The notes under the pieces are model-generated. The model did not search any database. It had not been told where the DNA came from and was given only the letters and a program-made list of their open reading frames with translations. The position numbers and the translations under genes were made by a program. From Verticillium longisporum (Eukaryota > Ascomycota > Sordariomycetes > Glomerellales > Plectosphaerellaceae), in the NCBI GenBank assembly GCA_019188255.1, contig JAETXT010000003.1, forward strand, positions 4,588,001 to 4,652,000: a DNA stretch of 64,000 bases, given 5' to 3'. Each line of letters begins with the position of its first letter. The first letter of the stretch is position 1. This document shows, piece by piece, positions 35,211-46,942 of the stretch.

Positions 35211-35606
35211 AGTGGGTTATCCGAAGGCTACCGAGCCAAAGTTGATCAAGCAATATCTTGGTTTGCGTACACACGATTTATGTCAGTTGTTCTGCATTCG
35301 CAGACTCACGAGATTTGGATGGTTTCTCAAAATGATTCGTGACCGATCCTCAAGCTCATATCGTGAACCTCATCTTGGTATAAGACTTGTCGATGTCTGC
35401 GAGTATACTGCCACCGCATCCCTGCAGCCATCGAAGAGTAACGGAGCATCACTCCCAAAGAATCTGTGATCCCACCCGACCCGAAGCACATTGGAAGTAT
35501 TCGGTAGAGACGGAGCGGGGGAGGAGCTGACCTACCTCATCATGCCGATCGCTTGCGCGGGGGGTTATGGTCTTTAGACTTCTGGGGCCGCCGCCTTGAG
35601 GCAGTG

Positions 35607-35629
35607 AGTGACACTCGCCGAGTGTCACT
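35607..35629. repeat. 23-bp perfect inverted repeat
   Basis: Arms AGTGACACTCG (35607-35617) and CGAGTGTCACT (35619-35629) are exact reverse complements around a single C. Confidence 0.9.
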
Positions 35630-37141
35630 GTGGTATATCATTTGCAAGGATACCAGGACAGGCCAACGTAGTTCATTGCTTGTATTCCAGCTGCGCTCGA
35701 TCATGATCTCGGTCGATCGACGATTCGCTACCCTTTCTTGGTGGGTCAGCTGGGGGGGAGCGCATGTTGATCGAGGGTTCTGGACTGTCGTGTGTGTTTT
35801 CGGATGAGTGTGTGGAGTGGAGGCGACGATCTTGGGAGCGGCGCGGGAAACGGTGGCCGAACGGTGGATGGTGTTGAGAGAGGTGCTTGATTCTGGTGTG
35901 CAGAGGCCGAGGAGCATGATGGGTGCGGCTTCGCGCTCACTGTTGGCGACTATACGGCGCTGGGCCATCCTACGGGGGCTTCACGGAGTCCGCACGTCCT
36001 CCGGAGCAAGACCCGTACACCATAGACTCTGCGCAATGAACGGCGCGATAGAGACTCCACGGACTGCTCTAGTCCAAAGATGAAGGTTTTGACACATTGT
36101 CATCTTGTGCAGCCGTCAACGACGGTTGGGGCCGAGTTGTCAATCGAGAACACCGCCTGTTGAATTCGCTTTGGAGCTGCTTACCAAGAGGGCAGAAAAC
36201 TCAAGCTACACCCACAGCAGGAATACACCTGATTTCCAGAGGCTCGGACAGAAGCTTGGTCGATATGACGGGTCATCAGCCCACTGCAAGGAAGCGGTAC
36301 CGTGATTAATAGACCCGAAGGTTCCTACATGCTGCTGGCGCGTAGCGAGCCTCTTTTCAGGCTTCATGTTCGAGAGAGGGCGACCGTGTCCAGTCAGATG
36401 CACATCCGAGCCGATGCCACCCAGGCATTCAGCACTCGAAAATTTCAATCGAAATCACTAGCAATCTATCAAACTCACACAAGCGGGATTTTGAAACCAC
36501 CAGTCGTTCATCACAGCCTCCCTGGACCAGAGCATATCAAGAAACCCCCAAACATGCATTTCTTGGCTGGTCTGAGAGTCTTTTCTCAACAGAACCAACC
36601 GTCTGCACGGCCAGCCAGCATTGGAAGCCAGCGAGCCATGGTGCGACGAAAACGGCGGTTGGCAGGCGGGCCGAAAGAATTAGTTAGCGGCCGGGCGCCA
36701 CACGAACGGCAAACCACGACGGCCGCAGAAGTGTCCGTGGCGGGCGGCAAAGGCGCCCAAGGCCTCAGTGCACCATGTTTTCCCTGGCCAGATGGCGTTA
36801 GGGGGCGTTGATCGGCGGCGCATGTTCCTGCATTGCTGGCGGGTGGCGTCAACGTGCCCTGTAATCAAGCAAGCTGCCTAAATGGAAGTAAATTGGGCGA
36901 TGGAGGTTCGAACCAGGCAGAGACGCCTTGATCGGGAGCAAGAACCATTTGGGGAGCCAGGCGGGCGCAGTCTCGAACAATCTCGACGCCTTATCGAGCG
37001 AGCACAAGGCTAGGATATGAGAGGTCTGATTCGTACAACAGCGCCTCTCATCGGAATGAAATGAAACAGCCACATACAGACAATAGGAGAAGGAGCGCAA
37101 GGCACAATTCCTCAACCGCATGGCGGTGCCCGTCTACCGTC

Positions 37142-37173
37142 AGATAAGGTGCCGAATTTGGCGCACCTTATCT
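37142..37173. repeat. inverted repeat with paired GATA-type sites
   Basis: Arms AGATAAGGTGC (37142-37152) and GCACCTTATCT (37163-37173) are exact reverse complements with a 10-nt spacer. Each arm contains AGATAA, the site type bound by fungal GATA factors. Confidence 0.85.
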
Positions 37174-38858
37174 AACGCTAGGTGATCCCATGGCGCCGGC
37201 CCTGGACGCGGGACTCGCGGGTCTTGGCAGGCGAACGGCGCACTGTTGGTGCCGGCGGTGCGGGTGCGGTGGCAACCCAGTGGGAGGGGGCCCTTCCCGG
37301 ACGGTGCTCGCTGCTGGCTCCCTTCACCGGCTTGGCGGTTGTGGGCCTGTCTCTTTGCCAAGGGGGCGTCAGACAGGGGGGCTCTCAGAGGCCTTGTGGA
37401 TGCTGAACGGTCGGTGCTTTCGGGGAGTTGGGGGGCCCGCCGTGACGTCAGGCCTGGTGTTTTGCTCGCTTCAAGTTCTGCCATCTTTTTCCTCATGCCC
37501 GCTCGACGTGTTCGTCCCGCGATTGACAGGCATGTGAGTGAGCGAATTCCCCCTTGGCAGTACAGGTGATACGAGCTTGTGGCTTTCTTGCCCTGCAGAA
37601 GCGACATGTTGTAGTGGTGTGCTATTGGGGGATCGTCGTTGTCCCGAGGGCCTATGAATGGATGGCATGGCCGCAAAGACGACACAGAGTGGTGATCGCG
37701 GTGTCAGGAACGCGCCGGCAGGCAGCACCAGGAAGAGGCTGAACGGGCGACCACGTTCATCAAATCTTTGAAAAAAGGTACCGAAATGCCGAAGAAGCTT
37801 CACATCAGGTCGTAGCGAAAGGATTGGTTCACTTTCCGCTAGGCAGTTCGATCGACAGAAGCCGCTGGCTTAGACTAGTCTTGCCGTCTGAAGTTGTTCA
37901 GTGACGTCTCTTCGGAGCCATGTCGACATTGGGATGATGAAAGTCTCCAAACTGGAGGAAACAGACCTCTGAACAGACCCGCTGGGCCATCGTTCGCCTC
38001 GCACCGTCGCTAGAAACGGTGGGATTCATCAGAGGTTTGATTCGATGTGCCAAGTGTGCTGCACAGAGAAAGACTGGAGCGTGGTGGGTCCTCGATCGAA
38101 ATGACGAAGAAGGTTGTGACAAGACTCCAAGGCTCCTGGTCCCTCTCGACCCACCATGTGCATCTGGGTGGTGGACGGTCGACAGCAGACAGACAGATTA
38201 GCAAGATGCAAACGCTTGGGAGGGGGTGTTCTTTTCCTGAGTTTGGTAAACTCCGAGGAATTCGAAGCCTCGAGCGCTCAATGCAATCGAATCGAGCATG
38301 GTCTGGAGCTCCCCTCGATGGACCCTGGGTTCCACCTCGGGGGCACCTTCCCTCACTTCCACCTCCTTCCTCTCCACCTCCACGCATCCATTGATGGTCG
38401 CTGTTTCCTTTCCCTGTCCCTTTTTCTCGATTCCTCCTTCCGAACTTATCTTCCCTGCTCCTTCCTGCACTTTCTCATCATACTTTTGTCATTCTATCCC
38501 TCCTCGTCTGTCGTTGACGCGTGAAAGCCCAAATTCACCACCCATCCATCCACTGCATCCTGCCGAACCGACTCGCTGGGTTCAGGCCTTTTTGTTTCTT
38601 TTCTTAGCTATTTCTAGCTATCTACCTAGGTAGCTATCCTTGGTCGATCCTTGAACTTGACGATTTCCACAAGCTTCAAGGCTGGGCCTCTGCGGCGCCC
38701 CGATTCTGGCCTCGGCAGTATCTTCAGCTTCTTGGGTTCTCCGTTGATCATAGCTACACATTGCTCGACGACCATCAAGCTAATCAACACCATCCTTGGC
38801 AGAACGACTCCATCGCAAAACTGCCATTGGTTTGGTCTCCAAGGCCACCTCAGCCACC

Positions 38859-41485
38859 ATGTCGTCCCCCGTCAACCAGAAGCACGACGAGTATGATGAG
38901 AAGCACTCCAACCACACAGCCGAAACGCTCCACGACCCGGCCAATCTCCAGTCCCACACGGACTCGCAAAAGCCCAGTCAGGAAAGGCCCCTAATGCCCC
39001 TCCATGTGGACTCGCAGAACCACCTCGCACCTCCGACGGAAGGGCCCTTTTCTCCCAATGGCGGCGGCACCCGCGAGCAAGCAAGCCGTCTCACCGACGA
39101 CCTTGAGCTTCTCCGTGTCGAGCGCCTCATCTCCAATCAGGAGAACGAGCTGAATCGGTCCCGCTCTCGCAGCCGCCAACACCAGCCCGAGCCTGAGGAC
39201 CTCTTCGCCGGTAAGGCAGTAGAGGACGAGGAGGTCGAGCGCCCGCCTCCCGAAAAGAAGGCTGGCATCTTTGGCTACTGGCTCCTTCGCTGGCTGAAGA
39301 AGCTCCCCGTTGCTTTCGCTACTTTTTCTATCTGCTACCAGGCGCCACGCTTCTGTTGATTCCTATCCTGATCGGATATTTCAGCCCTGGCGACCGGCCT
39401 GTTGGCGGTGATGGAGGTGTCGAGCTGATGTGGTTTGGCATCTGGTTGATGATCGTATGGTGCACCATCTGGGGAGCTCGTATGATCACGTCTCTGATGC
39501 CACCCACATTTGCTGGCATTGCTACTCTCATGGGCTCCAACAACGGCAAAAAGTGGAAAGACATTGGTCGTGTCCTTGAACTTCACACCGCGCTCTTCAT
39601 CTGGATGCTCTCGGTTTTGGTCTCCTTCAAGCCCATCAACAACAGCCACCGAGTCCCCCGCACTGGTGACGGTGATGGCTCGGTCGAATGGATCAATACT
39701 GTGTACAAGGTCATCATCGCCATATTCGTCCTTTCTGCCCTCAACTTTGTCGAAAAAATCATCATTCAGTGGATCGCCACATCCTTCCACCAGCGCACCT
39801 ACGCCAAGCGTATCGAGGACAACAGAAGCGATATTCATCATCTCATTCACCTGTATGACTACGCCAAAGAGAAGATCGCTCACGACGATGCCATTTGGGA
39901 AACAACTGGTGAAGCCAGGGAAGGATCCGGAAGCCGCACGCCCATGGCCCAGCTGCACAACAATGTCCGCCAGGTGTTCAATAAGGCTGGTGGCCTCGCG
40001 AACCGTGTCGGTAACGATTTCATCGGCCGTAAGACCGATCTCAACCATTCGAAGAAGATTGTCTTCGAGCTGTTGCGTACGTCGTCATCGGCTCACTCTC
40101 TCGCCCGGTTGATCTACCGGTCTTTGCTGAATCCAAACAACGAGACCATCTACGAGGATGACATGCGAATTGCTTTCAAGACGGAGGAGGAAGCTGAACA
40201 TGCCTTTGGCATTTTCGACAAGGACTTCAACGGCGACATTAGCATGGAAGAGATGGAGTGCGTTTGCAACGAGATTCATCTTGAGCGCAAGGCCATTGCT
40301 GCCTCCCTCAAGGATTTGGACTCCGTCATTCAGAAGCTTGACAAGGTTTTTTTCTTCATCATTTTCGTCATCTCCATTATTGTGTTTATCACGATCCTTT
40401 CCGGCTCGGCTGCCGCCGGCCTCGCATCCGCTGGCTCAGCTGTCCTGGGTCTTGCGTGGATGCTTCAGGCTACTGCCCAGGAGTTCCTGCAGTCGATCAT
40501 CTTCGTCTTTGTCAAGCACCCATTCGACGTCGGTGATCGCATCACCGTGTACGGTAACACCGGCACGACCCTCCAGGGCGATGACTACTACGTCACTGAA
40601 ATCTCCCTACTTTACACTGAATTCAAGAAGATGGAGGGGCACATTGTCCAGGCGCCCAACTCGGTTCTCAACACCCTGTTCATCCTCAACCAGCGCCGCT
40701 CCGCCGGTCTCGCAGACCCCGTCGAGCTGCGTCTCGGATTCGGCACCGACCCCCAGCTCATCGAGGATCTCAAGGCTCGCATGACTGACTACTGCCTGGC
40801 CAACAAGCGCGATTACAAGCCTAGTGTGCTCACCGAAGTTCGCACCCTGAACGATGTGCAGTCCTTTACCATGAACTTTATCTTCTTCCACAAGTCCAAC
40901 TTTCAAAACGAACTATTGCGTCTGCAACGCCACAACAAATTCGTTGCTCAGCTCATGGTTGAGATTCGTGATCTTGGCCTGCAGGGACCTTGGCAGGTGC
41001 AGCCCGGTGGCTCTCGCGAGTTCCCCCTGCACTGGGCTGGTGCCGCGCCACCTCCGTCGTACGAAAACTCCGCGGCCAAGCCCAGCGGCACGTCTGGCCC
41101 CGGAGCAGTATCCGGCTCTGCTGCGGCGCCGCCTCTGCAGCACTCGACCTCCGTCGCGTCGGGCGCATCCACCGCCTCTCGTCAAACCTATACGCCTGCT
41201 ATTAGCTCTGTTCCACTGATTGAAGAATCTTTCGTTGATTTCCAGGACGTCTTCGAGAGCCGAAAGGCCGAGCACACCCCCAAGATCTCGCGGTTGCAGA
41301 GCATTCGTGAGAACAGCAGCAGCAACTTCCGTGACGGCCGAAGCAGTCAGGATCGTGATGGTAGCCCCGCACGTACCAGTGGTGCCGCGCGGCCCAGCCA
41401 GGACTCGACGTCGCGACGGCACATTTTCACTGGCCGCGCTCGCAGCAGGAGCACGGCCTCTAAGCCGCCGAACGACATGGTGTGA
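38859..41485 (+). CDS. MscS-type mechanosensitive channel with EF-hand (frame broken once)
   Basis: From the ATG at 38859, a hydrophilic ~150-residue cytosolic leader (with NRSRSRSRQH) precedes several membrane helices. An EF-hand loop DKDFNGDISMEE lies at about residues 454-465. The MscS pore helix and beta-domain (AQEFLQSIIFVFVKHPFDVGDRI, about 540 on) follow, then a Ser/Pro-rich tail. This is the order of fission yeast Msy1/Msy2, which are ER channels that adjust Ca2+ after hypo-osmotic shock. The frame slips at 39305-39308: one more C in AAGCTCCCCGTTGC gives KLPRCFRYFFYLLPGATLL and joins the parts into 875 residues. No intron is evident. Confidence 0.92.
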
Positions 41486-43113
41486 GAAGACTAGATTTCA
41501 TATGTGTTTGGAGGATATACCACGAGTAGAAGAGGGGTTTTCCATGGTTCTGTTTGGATGTCAGATACAGGCTGCCGCCTAGGCTGATGGCTGTGCTGGA
41601 TATTAGATGGTGTTAAAACGTAGACCGCTCATCATGATCATGACTTGGGTTTACTGCAGAGTGAGATTTTGTGCCATTGTGGGATGCTGAAGATACATGT
41701 GGCCCATCTGATATGTCTAGTTGATGTGCCCATTGAGCGTCTCATCGGTTCATCTACATGGTCGACAGGGGCAAATACATGCCTGAGAAGCTACCTGTTC
41801 GTTATGAAGATAGTTCTTGTGCTCTGAAAGTTTGATCCGTACCGACGCGGCACCCTACGCCTAAGTCTCATTTATGATGTGCAGTGATTTGGAAACGCCC
41901 CGTCAACATGGATGCAGACAAGTGTGGTGCCAGGTCGTTCTATTAGTCTTATACATATCACCACCGGCACCCTATGAGTGATCGCTGGAGGCCAAGGAAC
42001 CTGACAACCTCGTCCTGCAGCCCCTCGTACATAACCGGATACAGCCCCTACATGTAGTTGGCGTTCAAGAGCTAAAGTTTGTAGTAAGGTTATAACTTGT
42101 GGAACAGCTTTCAACAAATGCAGTGGGTGTACGTGTTTGAGGGTTCTTATACCTCACCATCTGACAGGATGGATAGCTTCACGGAGGTTTCGAAAGCATG
42201 ATGGAATTGTGCGGAAGAGCCTTCGATCCTTGAAGAGACCTCCTCGCCCTATGGCTGTAGCATTCTTTACGCGGCTGCAATTCGGAACCGTGCGTCGCTT
42301 CAACCGGCGCCCGCAGTATAGGGCCCGATGCACAAGAAATTGATCCGGCATTTCGCGGCAGATGTGCGCATGCTGTGGTCAATCACGGTCCTGATCGAAG
42401 CCGTCCGAAGCAATAACCGCCTTGTTGGCATGTCTTTGTCTCTTATCGTTGCAATGGACTGAGCTGCTCGGAACGAAGGAGAGTTTCGCAGCACCCACAG
42501 GGGCCGGCGAGCTCGATTTGTCAGCGCAGCAGTTTGTCATCAGCCGCCCACGGGAAGCAGCTGGGTCAGGCCTCCGGACTTAGGGGCATTTTCCTCGCCT
42601 GTCGAGCCGAGAATGCGGACCTGGTATCCGTGGAAAACCAAGACCGCCGGTTGACTTCCTCCGTCTGACACGCATACATGCCTTTGAAAGAGGGAAGATT
42701 GGTCAAGAGATAGTGTTGGGAGGTTGGTTCGCAGCATCAAGGTTGCCTGAGATCCGAAACCACGCGTCTGATGCAAACTTGATGGTATTTGACTGACCAA
42801 GCAAGTGGATCAGCGAGTATTCAGGCAATGGCAGAGTGACACTGCGGGGAATAGAGTGGTGGAGAGGCCTTCCAAGGGGTAGCGCCTCAACCTCATGCAA
42901 GCCAGTCCTATCACGACATCGATGATGCGACGCCCGCTTGGGATGGGTCAGGAGGGGTCGGCGAGGGGAGGTTGAGGGTCGATAAATAGCTATGATATCC
43001 CTCGCCGATGCTGTTGAAGCCACATTATAACCTGAACTCGATCGTTGAACCCTCTAGTCGACACTCTCATCATACCTACCTGCTCTCCTACCCCAACCAA
43101 TCCGCCTGTCACG
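41486..43113. other. intergenic
   Basis: About 1.6 kb. Both strands carry only short, domain-free frames. A GATAAATAG sequence near 42980 lies about 130 bases upstream of the glutathione transferase start and may be its TATA-like element. Confidence 0.4.
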
Positions 43114-43969
43114 ATGGCTTCAGCCCCCGAGCTCATCCTTTACACCAACCACGGCTGCCCTTGTAAGTCAATCGATTGTTTTTTTCTCCTCACGACACTG
43201 ATCGCGACACTCACACTCATCAGGGGCGCACCGCGCCCACATCGCCCTCGCCGAGCTCGGCCTCCCCTTCAAAGAGGAGATCATCGACCTCAACACCCCG
43301 CGCACCGAGGCCTACCTCAAGATCAACCCGCGCGGCCTCGTCCCCGCCCTCTCCTACAACGGCGAGATCATCACCGAGTCGGGCATCGTCGCCCAGTTCC
43401 TCGCCGACGCCCACCCCTCGCACCTCCTCCCGGCCTCGGACGCCAAGGACGGCGCCCTGCGCCGCGCGCGCATCAACTTCTTCGTCGACACGTACTTCTC
43501 CAAGGTCAACCCGCTGCTGTTCAAGATCATCGGCGCCAGCTCGGACGAGGAGAAGAACGAGTTGGCTAAGACCAAGGTCGAGACCATTGTCAAAGAGATT
43601 GAGCCGCTCCTCAGCGACGCCGCGCCCTTCTTTGGCGGCAGCGACAAGCTCACGCTGGCTGAGGTGAGTCGCCACAATCCAAACCCCCCGACCCCCCTGC
43701 CCCCGAGATGTCAGGTGTGAGTGGGTGGATGAGTGAGGCGAACTGACGTTTCTGTACAGGTTCAAACGGGCTCGTTCATCCTGCGCGTCTATTCGTCTGC
43801 GGAATATGGACTGCTGCCCAAGACCATCATCGCGGATCTGGCCGAGCAGGCGCCCAACTTTACCAAGTGGGCTGACGTCGTGAGGAACAAGGAGAGTGTC
43901 AACGCCATTTACGATGGGGAGTATTGGGTGAAGAGGATCCAGGAGAGGTTCGCAAAGGCCAAGGCTTGA
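43114..43969 (+). CDS. glutathione S-transferase-like protein
   Basis: Exons 43114-43162, 43224-43663 and 43760-43969, all GT-AG, give 232 residues with no frame break. The thioredoxin-fold N-terminal domain has NHGCPWAHRAHIALAELGL, with Cys/Trp at the active-site turn (omega/URE2-like), then the cis-Pro segment GLVPALSYNG and the ITESGIVAQFL glutathione-binding Glu-Ser. An all-helical C-terminal domain follows. It would conjugate or reduce with glutathione in the cytosol. The Cys in the CPWAHRA motif favours an omega-like thiol-transferase over a classical conjugating enzyme, but this is inference. Confidence 0.9.
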
Positions 43970-45000
43970 GGGGATTCCAAGGGGCTGGTGGCGTACCACG
44001 TGTCGACGTTTGCAGGCGCTTCTTTGTTTCGGGGTCCTTTGATCAGGACCGAGGGAGGTCGATTGACGTTGAAAGAAATCAATCCACCCTTTCTTGAATC
44101 TGACCAGAATTCGACGTGTCATGTATGCCGATGGGGGCTTCTTTAGTATATGGACAAAGAACCCGAATAGGTCCGAAGGCGCCGAGGTAGTCCACCTCCA
44201 ACCCCCCCCCGGGGACAACCGACCCGTCATGCCTCCGTACCTTTGCACCATCGCCTGTCGGCCTGGCCTCGCCCGCATCCATCGGCGCGGAACGGCAGGC
44301 GGCATGGGCCCCGGATGACCGGCAGCGGCCGACTCGAAGAAGCGTAGACGTGAGCATAAATAGATCAGGCCGGTTCAGCTGCCATGCCCTGGTGCCGCCT
44401 TCACTGACTGGCTCAGAGCCTGGGGGAGCGCAAGTGGCGATGCCGATGTGCCGGACGCGGACCCGACCCACGCATGCAACACGTCAGCCTCCAATGCGCG
44501 CTGCGCTGCGTGAGGCTCAACACCAACCAAACCGGGCTCGCCACAAGAGCAGACTCGGCACCCTATCCGAGAAGAAGGGGTCCCTTTTCAGCTCGATGCT
44601 GCTGCTTAGCAGCACCCCTCGACTGGTCTCGGTCGCGATTCGTTTGCTGCTGCAGGGCTAGCCTGGGTGCCAACGTGCGTCAGTTCCCGGTGCCGTGTGG
44701 TTGACGCGTCCCCCCCTCTACGCTGCTACGACTTGGAGGTGGAGGCGTGATGGGGCGCTCCGTCGTCAGCCCGCGAAAGCTTGTATCGCGCCAGCGAGGC
44801 TTCGGGAGGGCATCCGGGGGCCGGTAGGAGGGGTAGCTGTGACCTGGCTGGCTTCGAGGAATAAGACCTCCATCGAGCCCGCGCATTGTGACTTCAGTAT
44901 TCGAGTGCGCTCGTCTTTCACTTGCCTCAATTGCTCACATCCTGCTCACATCGTCTTCGTCATATACACATTAATTGCCTTCACCAAGTTCTTCCCCACA
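43970..45000. other. intergenic
   Basis: About 1 kb between same-strand genes, holding the CipC promoter. Nothing distinctive seen. Confidence 0.4.
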
Positions 45001-45701
45001 ATGTTCGGATTCGGTTCGTCAGCTCCTTTAACCCATGCCTTGGAGCCAATCTAATGCGCAGACAGACGAGGCCAAAGACAACTACGACAACGCCCACGGC
45101 GGCAACCATGAGTCCAAACTCAGCCACGAGGTCGTCGCTGGCGGCGCCGCCTTTGGGGCGATGAAGCTCTTCGAGGACAGGCAGCGCAAGAATGGTATGC
45201 ACTGTCCCCTCACCAGGCAGGCACAGACCATGGCTGACACGACACAGGAGAGCCCGTCCACCACGCATTCGCCAAGGAGCTGCTCGCGGGCTTCGCTGGT
45301 GCCGAGGTTGACAAGCTCGTCGAGACCAAGGGGCTGGACTACATTGATAGGGAAAAGGCCAAGAGGCATGCAGAGAAGCAGGCTGAGAGCCTGTATGACA
45401 ACCAGTACGGTGACTTGGAGCAGTACGACCCGTAAGTTCACGTCCTCACTGCATCTATGTGAGACTTGAGTACTTGCAGGAGCTGACGGAGACGTCTAGG
45501 CGTGAACGCGAACCGCATCGTCACATTCGGGAGGACAAGGGGTACGGCGGTGGCGGCGGCTACGGTCAAGACCAGGACCAGGGTTATGGTCAGAACCAGA
45601 GCCGTGGGTACGACCAAAACCAAGGTTACGGCCAGAACCAAGGGTACGAGGATAGACGTAACGAGGAAAACAGGGGCTATGAGGAGAACCGCAGGTGGTA
45701 G
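45001..45701 (+). CDS. cipC: CipC-like (DUF3759) protein with Gly/Gln/Tyr-rich tail
   Basis: Four exons, 45001-45013, 45066-45194, 45248-45431 and 45500-45701, give 175 residues. The core matches CipC: MFGFDEAK at the start, SHEVVAGGAAFGAMKLFEDRQRK, then HAFAKELLAGFAGAEVDKL and ETKGLDYIDREKAK. CipC was named for induction by concanamycin in Aspergillus; it is often stress- or host-induced and its biochemical role is unknown. The last exon adds about 65 residues with repeated GYGQNQ, GYDQNQ and GYEENR words, a low-complexity tail not usual in short CipC proteins. The first exon is 13 nt, a conserved style in this family. Confidence 0.88.
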
Positions 45702-45808
45702 GAGTCTGTCCACAAGACTTGGCACATACGCAGAAAGTGGTGAAAGCGAACACCTTAGAATATCATTGCGCATGGTATCAACTATGTTACAAAAATCATG
45801 AAGCCTTT

Positions 45809-46942
45809 CTAAACCAGCCCAGCCTCAATGGCCTTGGCACCTTGCGGAGCTTCGACGGGATTCGAGTTCGCTGACAACGTCTGAGGCAACTGCCCTCCGA
45901 GAACCCTCTCAAAGACGGCCTCCCTCTCCTTCTGCAACGCCAGTCTTGTGCTCTCGAGAACCCCCTCCTTCTCCCTGAGCTCGTCCTCAAGCGCATTGAG
46001 TCGACCCTTAGCATCCGAGCCCAACTGGTTCATGACGGTAGCGCACTTGCGAACAGACTCCCTGCTGGCCTTGATCTTGTCGTGGAACTGCATGTCGGTG
46101 AAGATGTTGTCAAAAACAACGTCCGATATGATGTTGCCCTGCGCGATGTCGACGTCCGGCAAGTCGCCGACGAAAGGGCTCATCCTCTGCGCGCGCAGCA
46201 CCTGCATCCTGGCCTCGGCCACGGCCTGCTCCGCCTTGCGCAGGCTGCTCCGCTCCATGGCGTCGGCCATGGAGCCGCCGCCAAACATGTCCATGCGCGA
46301 GTGGCTCAGAGCGCTCTCCATCTTCTCGAGCGCGTACTTGAGCTTCTGCATGCCCTGCGACAGCAGCTGAATGACGTGCTGCTCGGCTTCGACTTTGCCG
46401 CGGTGCTCATGGTACGCCTGCAGCGCCTGGTTGCCGTCCTGCTCCTTGCGGTCCTCCTCAGGGAACCCCTGCGTCGGGCCCGCAAAGATGCCGCCGTACA
46501 GCTCGTCGAGCGCGCGCTGCGCGTCGCGGTGCCGCGCGACCTGCTGCTCGAGGTCGGTCTTGACCTGTTGCGCCTGGTCCGCTTGCTCCTTGAGCGAGTC
46601 GTGCAGGCTCGTCTCGCGCTGCGCCGCCTGCAAGACGTCGAAGTACTCGCGCTCCTCCTTGGCCGCCTTGTCGGCGAATTGATTTGAGCGACCGACGGCC
46701 TTGTGCAGGAAGCGGCGCGTCACGCTGTCGCGGTACTTTTCGTGGTCCTTGAGCTCGGACTCGCGGCGGCGCTCCAGGTCGCGGCAGCGTTTGGCCGAGG
46801 ACTGGAGCTCGGTCGTGAGGTCCTGGAGGAGACGGGTCTGCTGGAGAAGAGAAGGTGGTGCGTGGTCTGTCTCGCGCAGGATCGAGAGGAGCTCGCTGTT
46901 CTTTGACGCGGCGGCCTCGATCTGACTTTGTATGGAGGTCAT
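45809..46942 (-). CDS. coiled-coil protein of unknown function
   Basis: A single exon of 377 residues with no frame break. Almost the whole length is predicted helical, with heptad-like Leu/Ala and Glu/Lys/Arg/Gln patterns at about 1-150, 175-250 and 285-345. A short glycine segment (DMFGGGSM) and a SPFVGDLPDVDI stretch interrupt the helices. There is no signal peptide or membrane segment. It is convergent with the CipC gene, with only 107 bases between stops. The family is not recognised; a structural or scaffold role is a guess. Confidence 0.75.
   Translation of the reverse strand: MTSIQSQIEAAASKNSELLSILRETDHAPPSLLQQTRLLQDLTTELQSSAKRCRDLERRRESELKDHEKYRDSVTRRFLHKAVGRSNQFADKAAKEEREYFDVLQAAQRETSLHDSLKEQADQAQQVKTDLEQQVARHRDAQRALDELYGGIFAGPTQGFPEEDRKEQDGNQALQAYHEHRGKVEAEQHVIQLLSQGMQKLKYALEKMESALSHSRMDMFGGGSMADAMERSSLRKAEQAVAEARMQVLRAQRMSPFVGDLPDVDIAQGNIISDVVFDNIFTDMQFHDKIKASRESVRKCATVMNQLGSDAKGRLNALEDELREKEGVLESTRLALQKEREAVFERVLGGQLPQTLSANSNPVEAPQGAKAIEAGLV

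Larger units (their letters stand above)
35211..38858. other. 3.6 kb gene-poor stretch
   Basis: Open frames at 36302-36811 (plus) and 37140-37685 (minus) have no domain, no splice logic and skewed composition, so I do not call them. Two perfect 11-bp-arm inverted repeats are listed separately. The last ~450 bases are C/T-rich and probably form the promoter and leader of the channel gene, with the palindrome CTACCTAGGTAG at 38622-38633. Confidence 0.5.

Noticed and set aside
36895..36920. tRNA-like B box (GGTTCGAACC)
   Set aside because: The flanks do not form a T-stem or acceptor stem on either strand; it is only a short palindrome.
36302..37685. Open frames in the 35.2-38.9 kb stretch
   Set aside because: No domain, abrupt composition changes and overlap on opposite strands.
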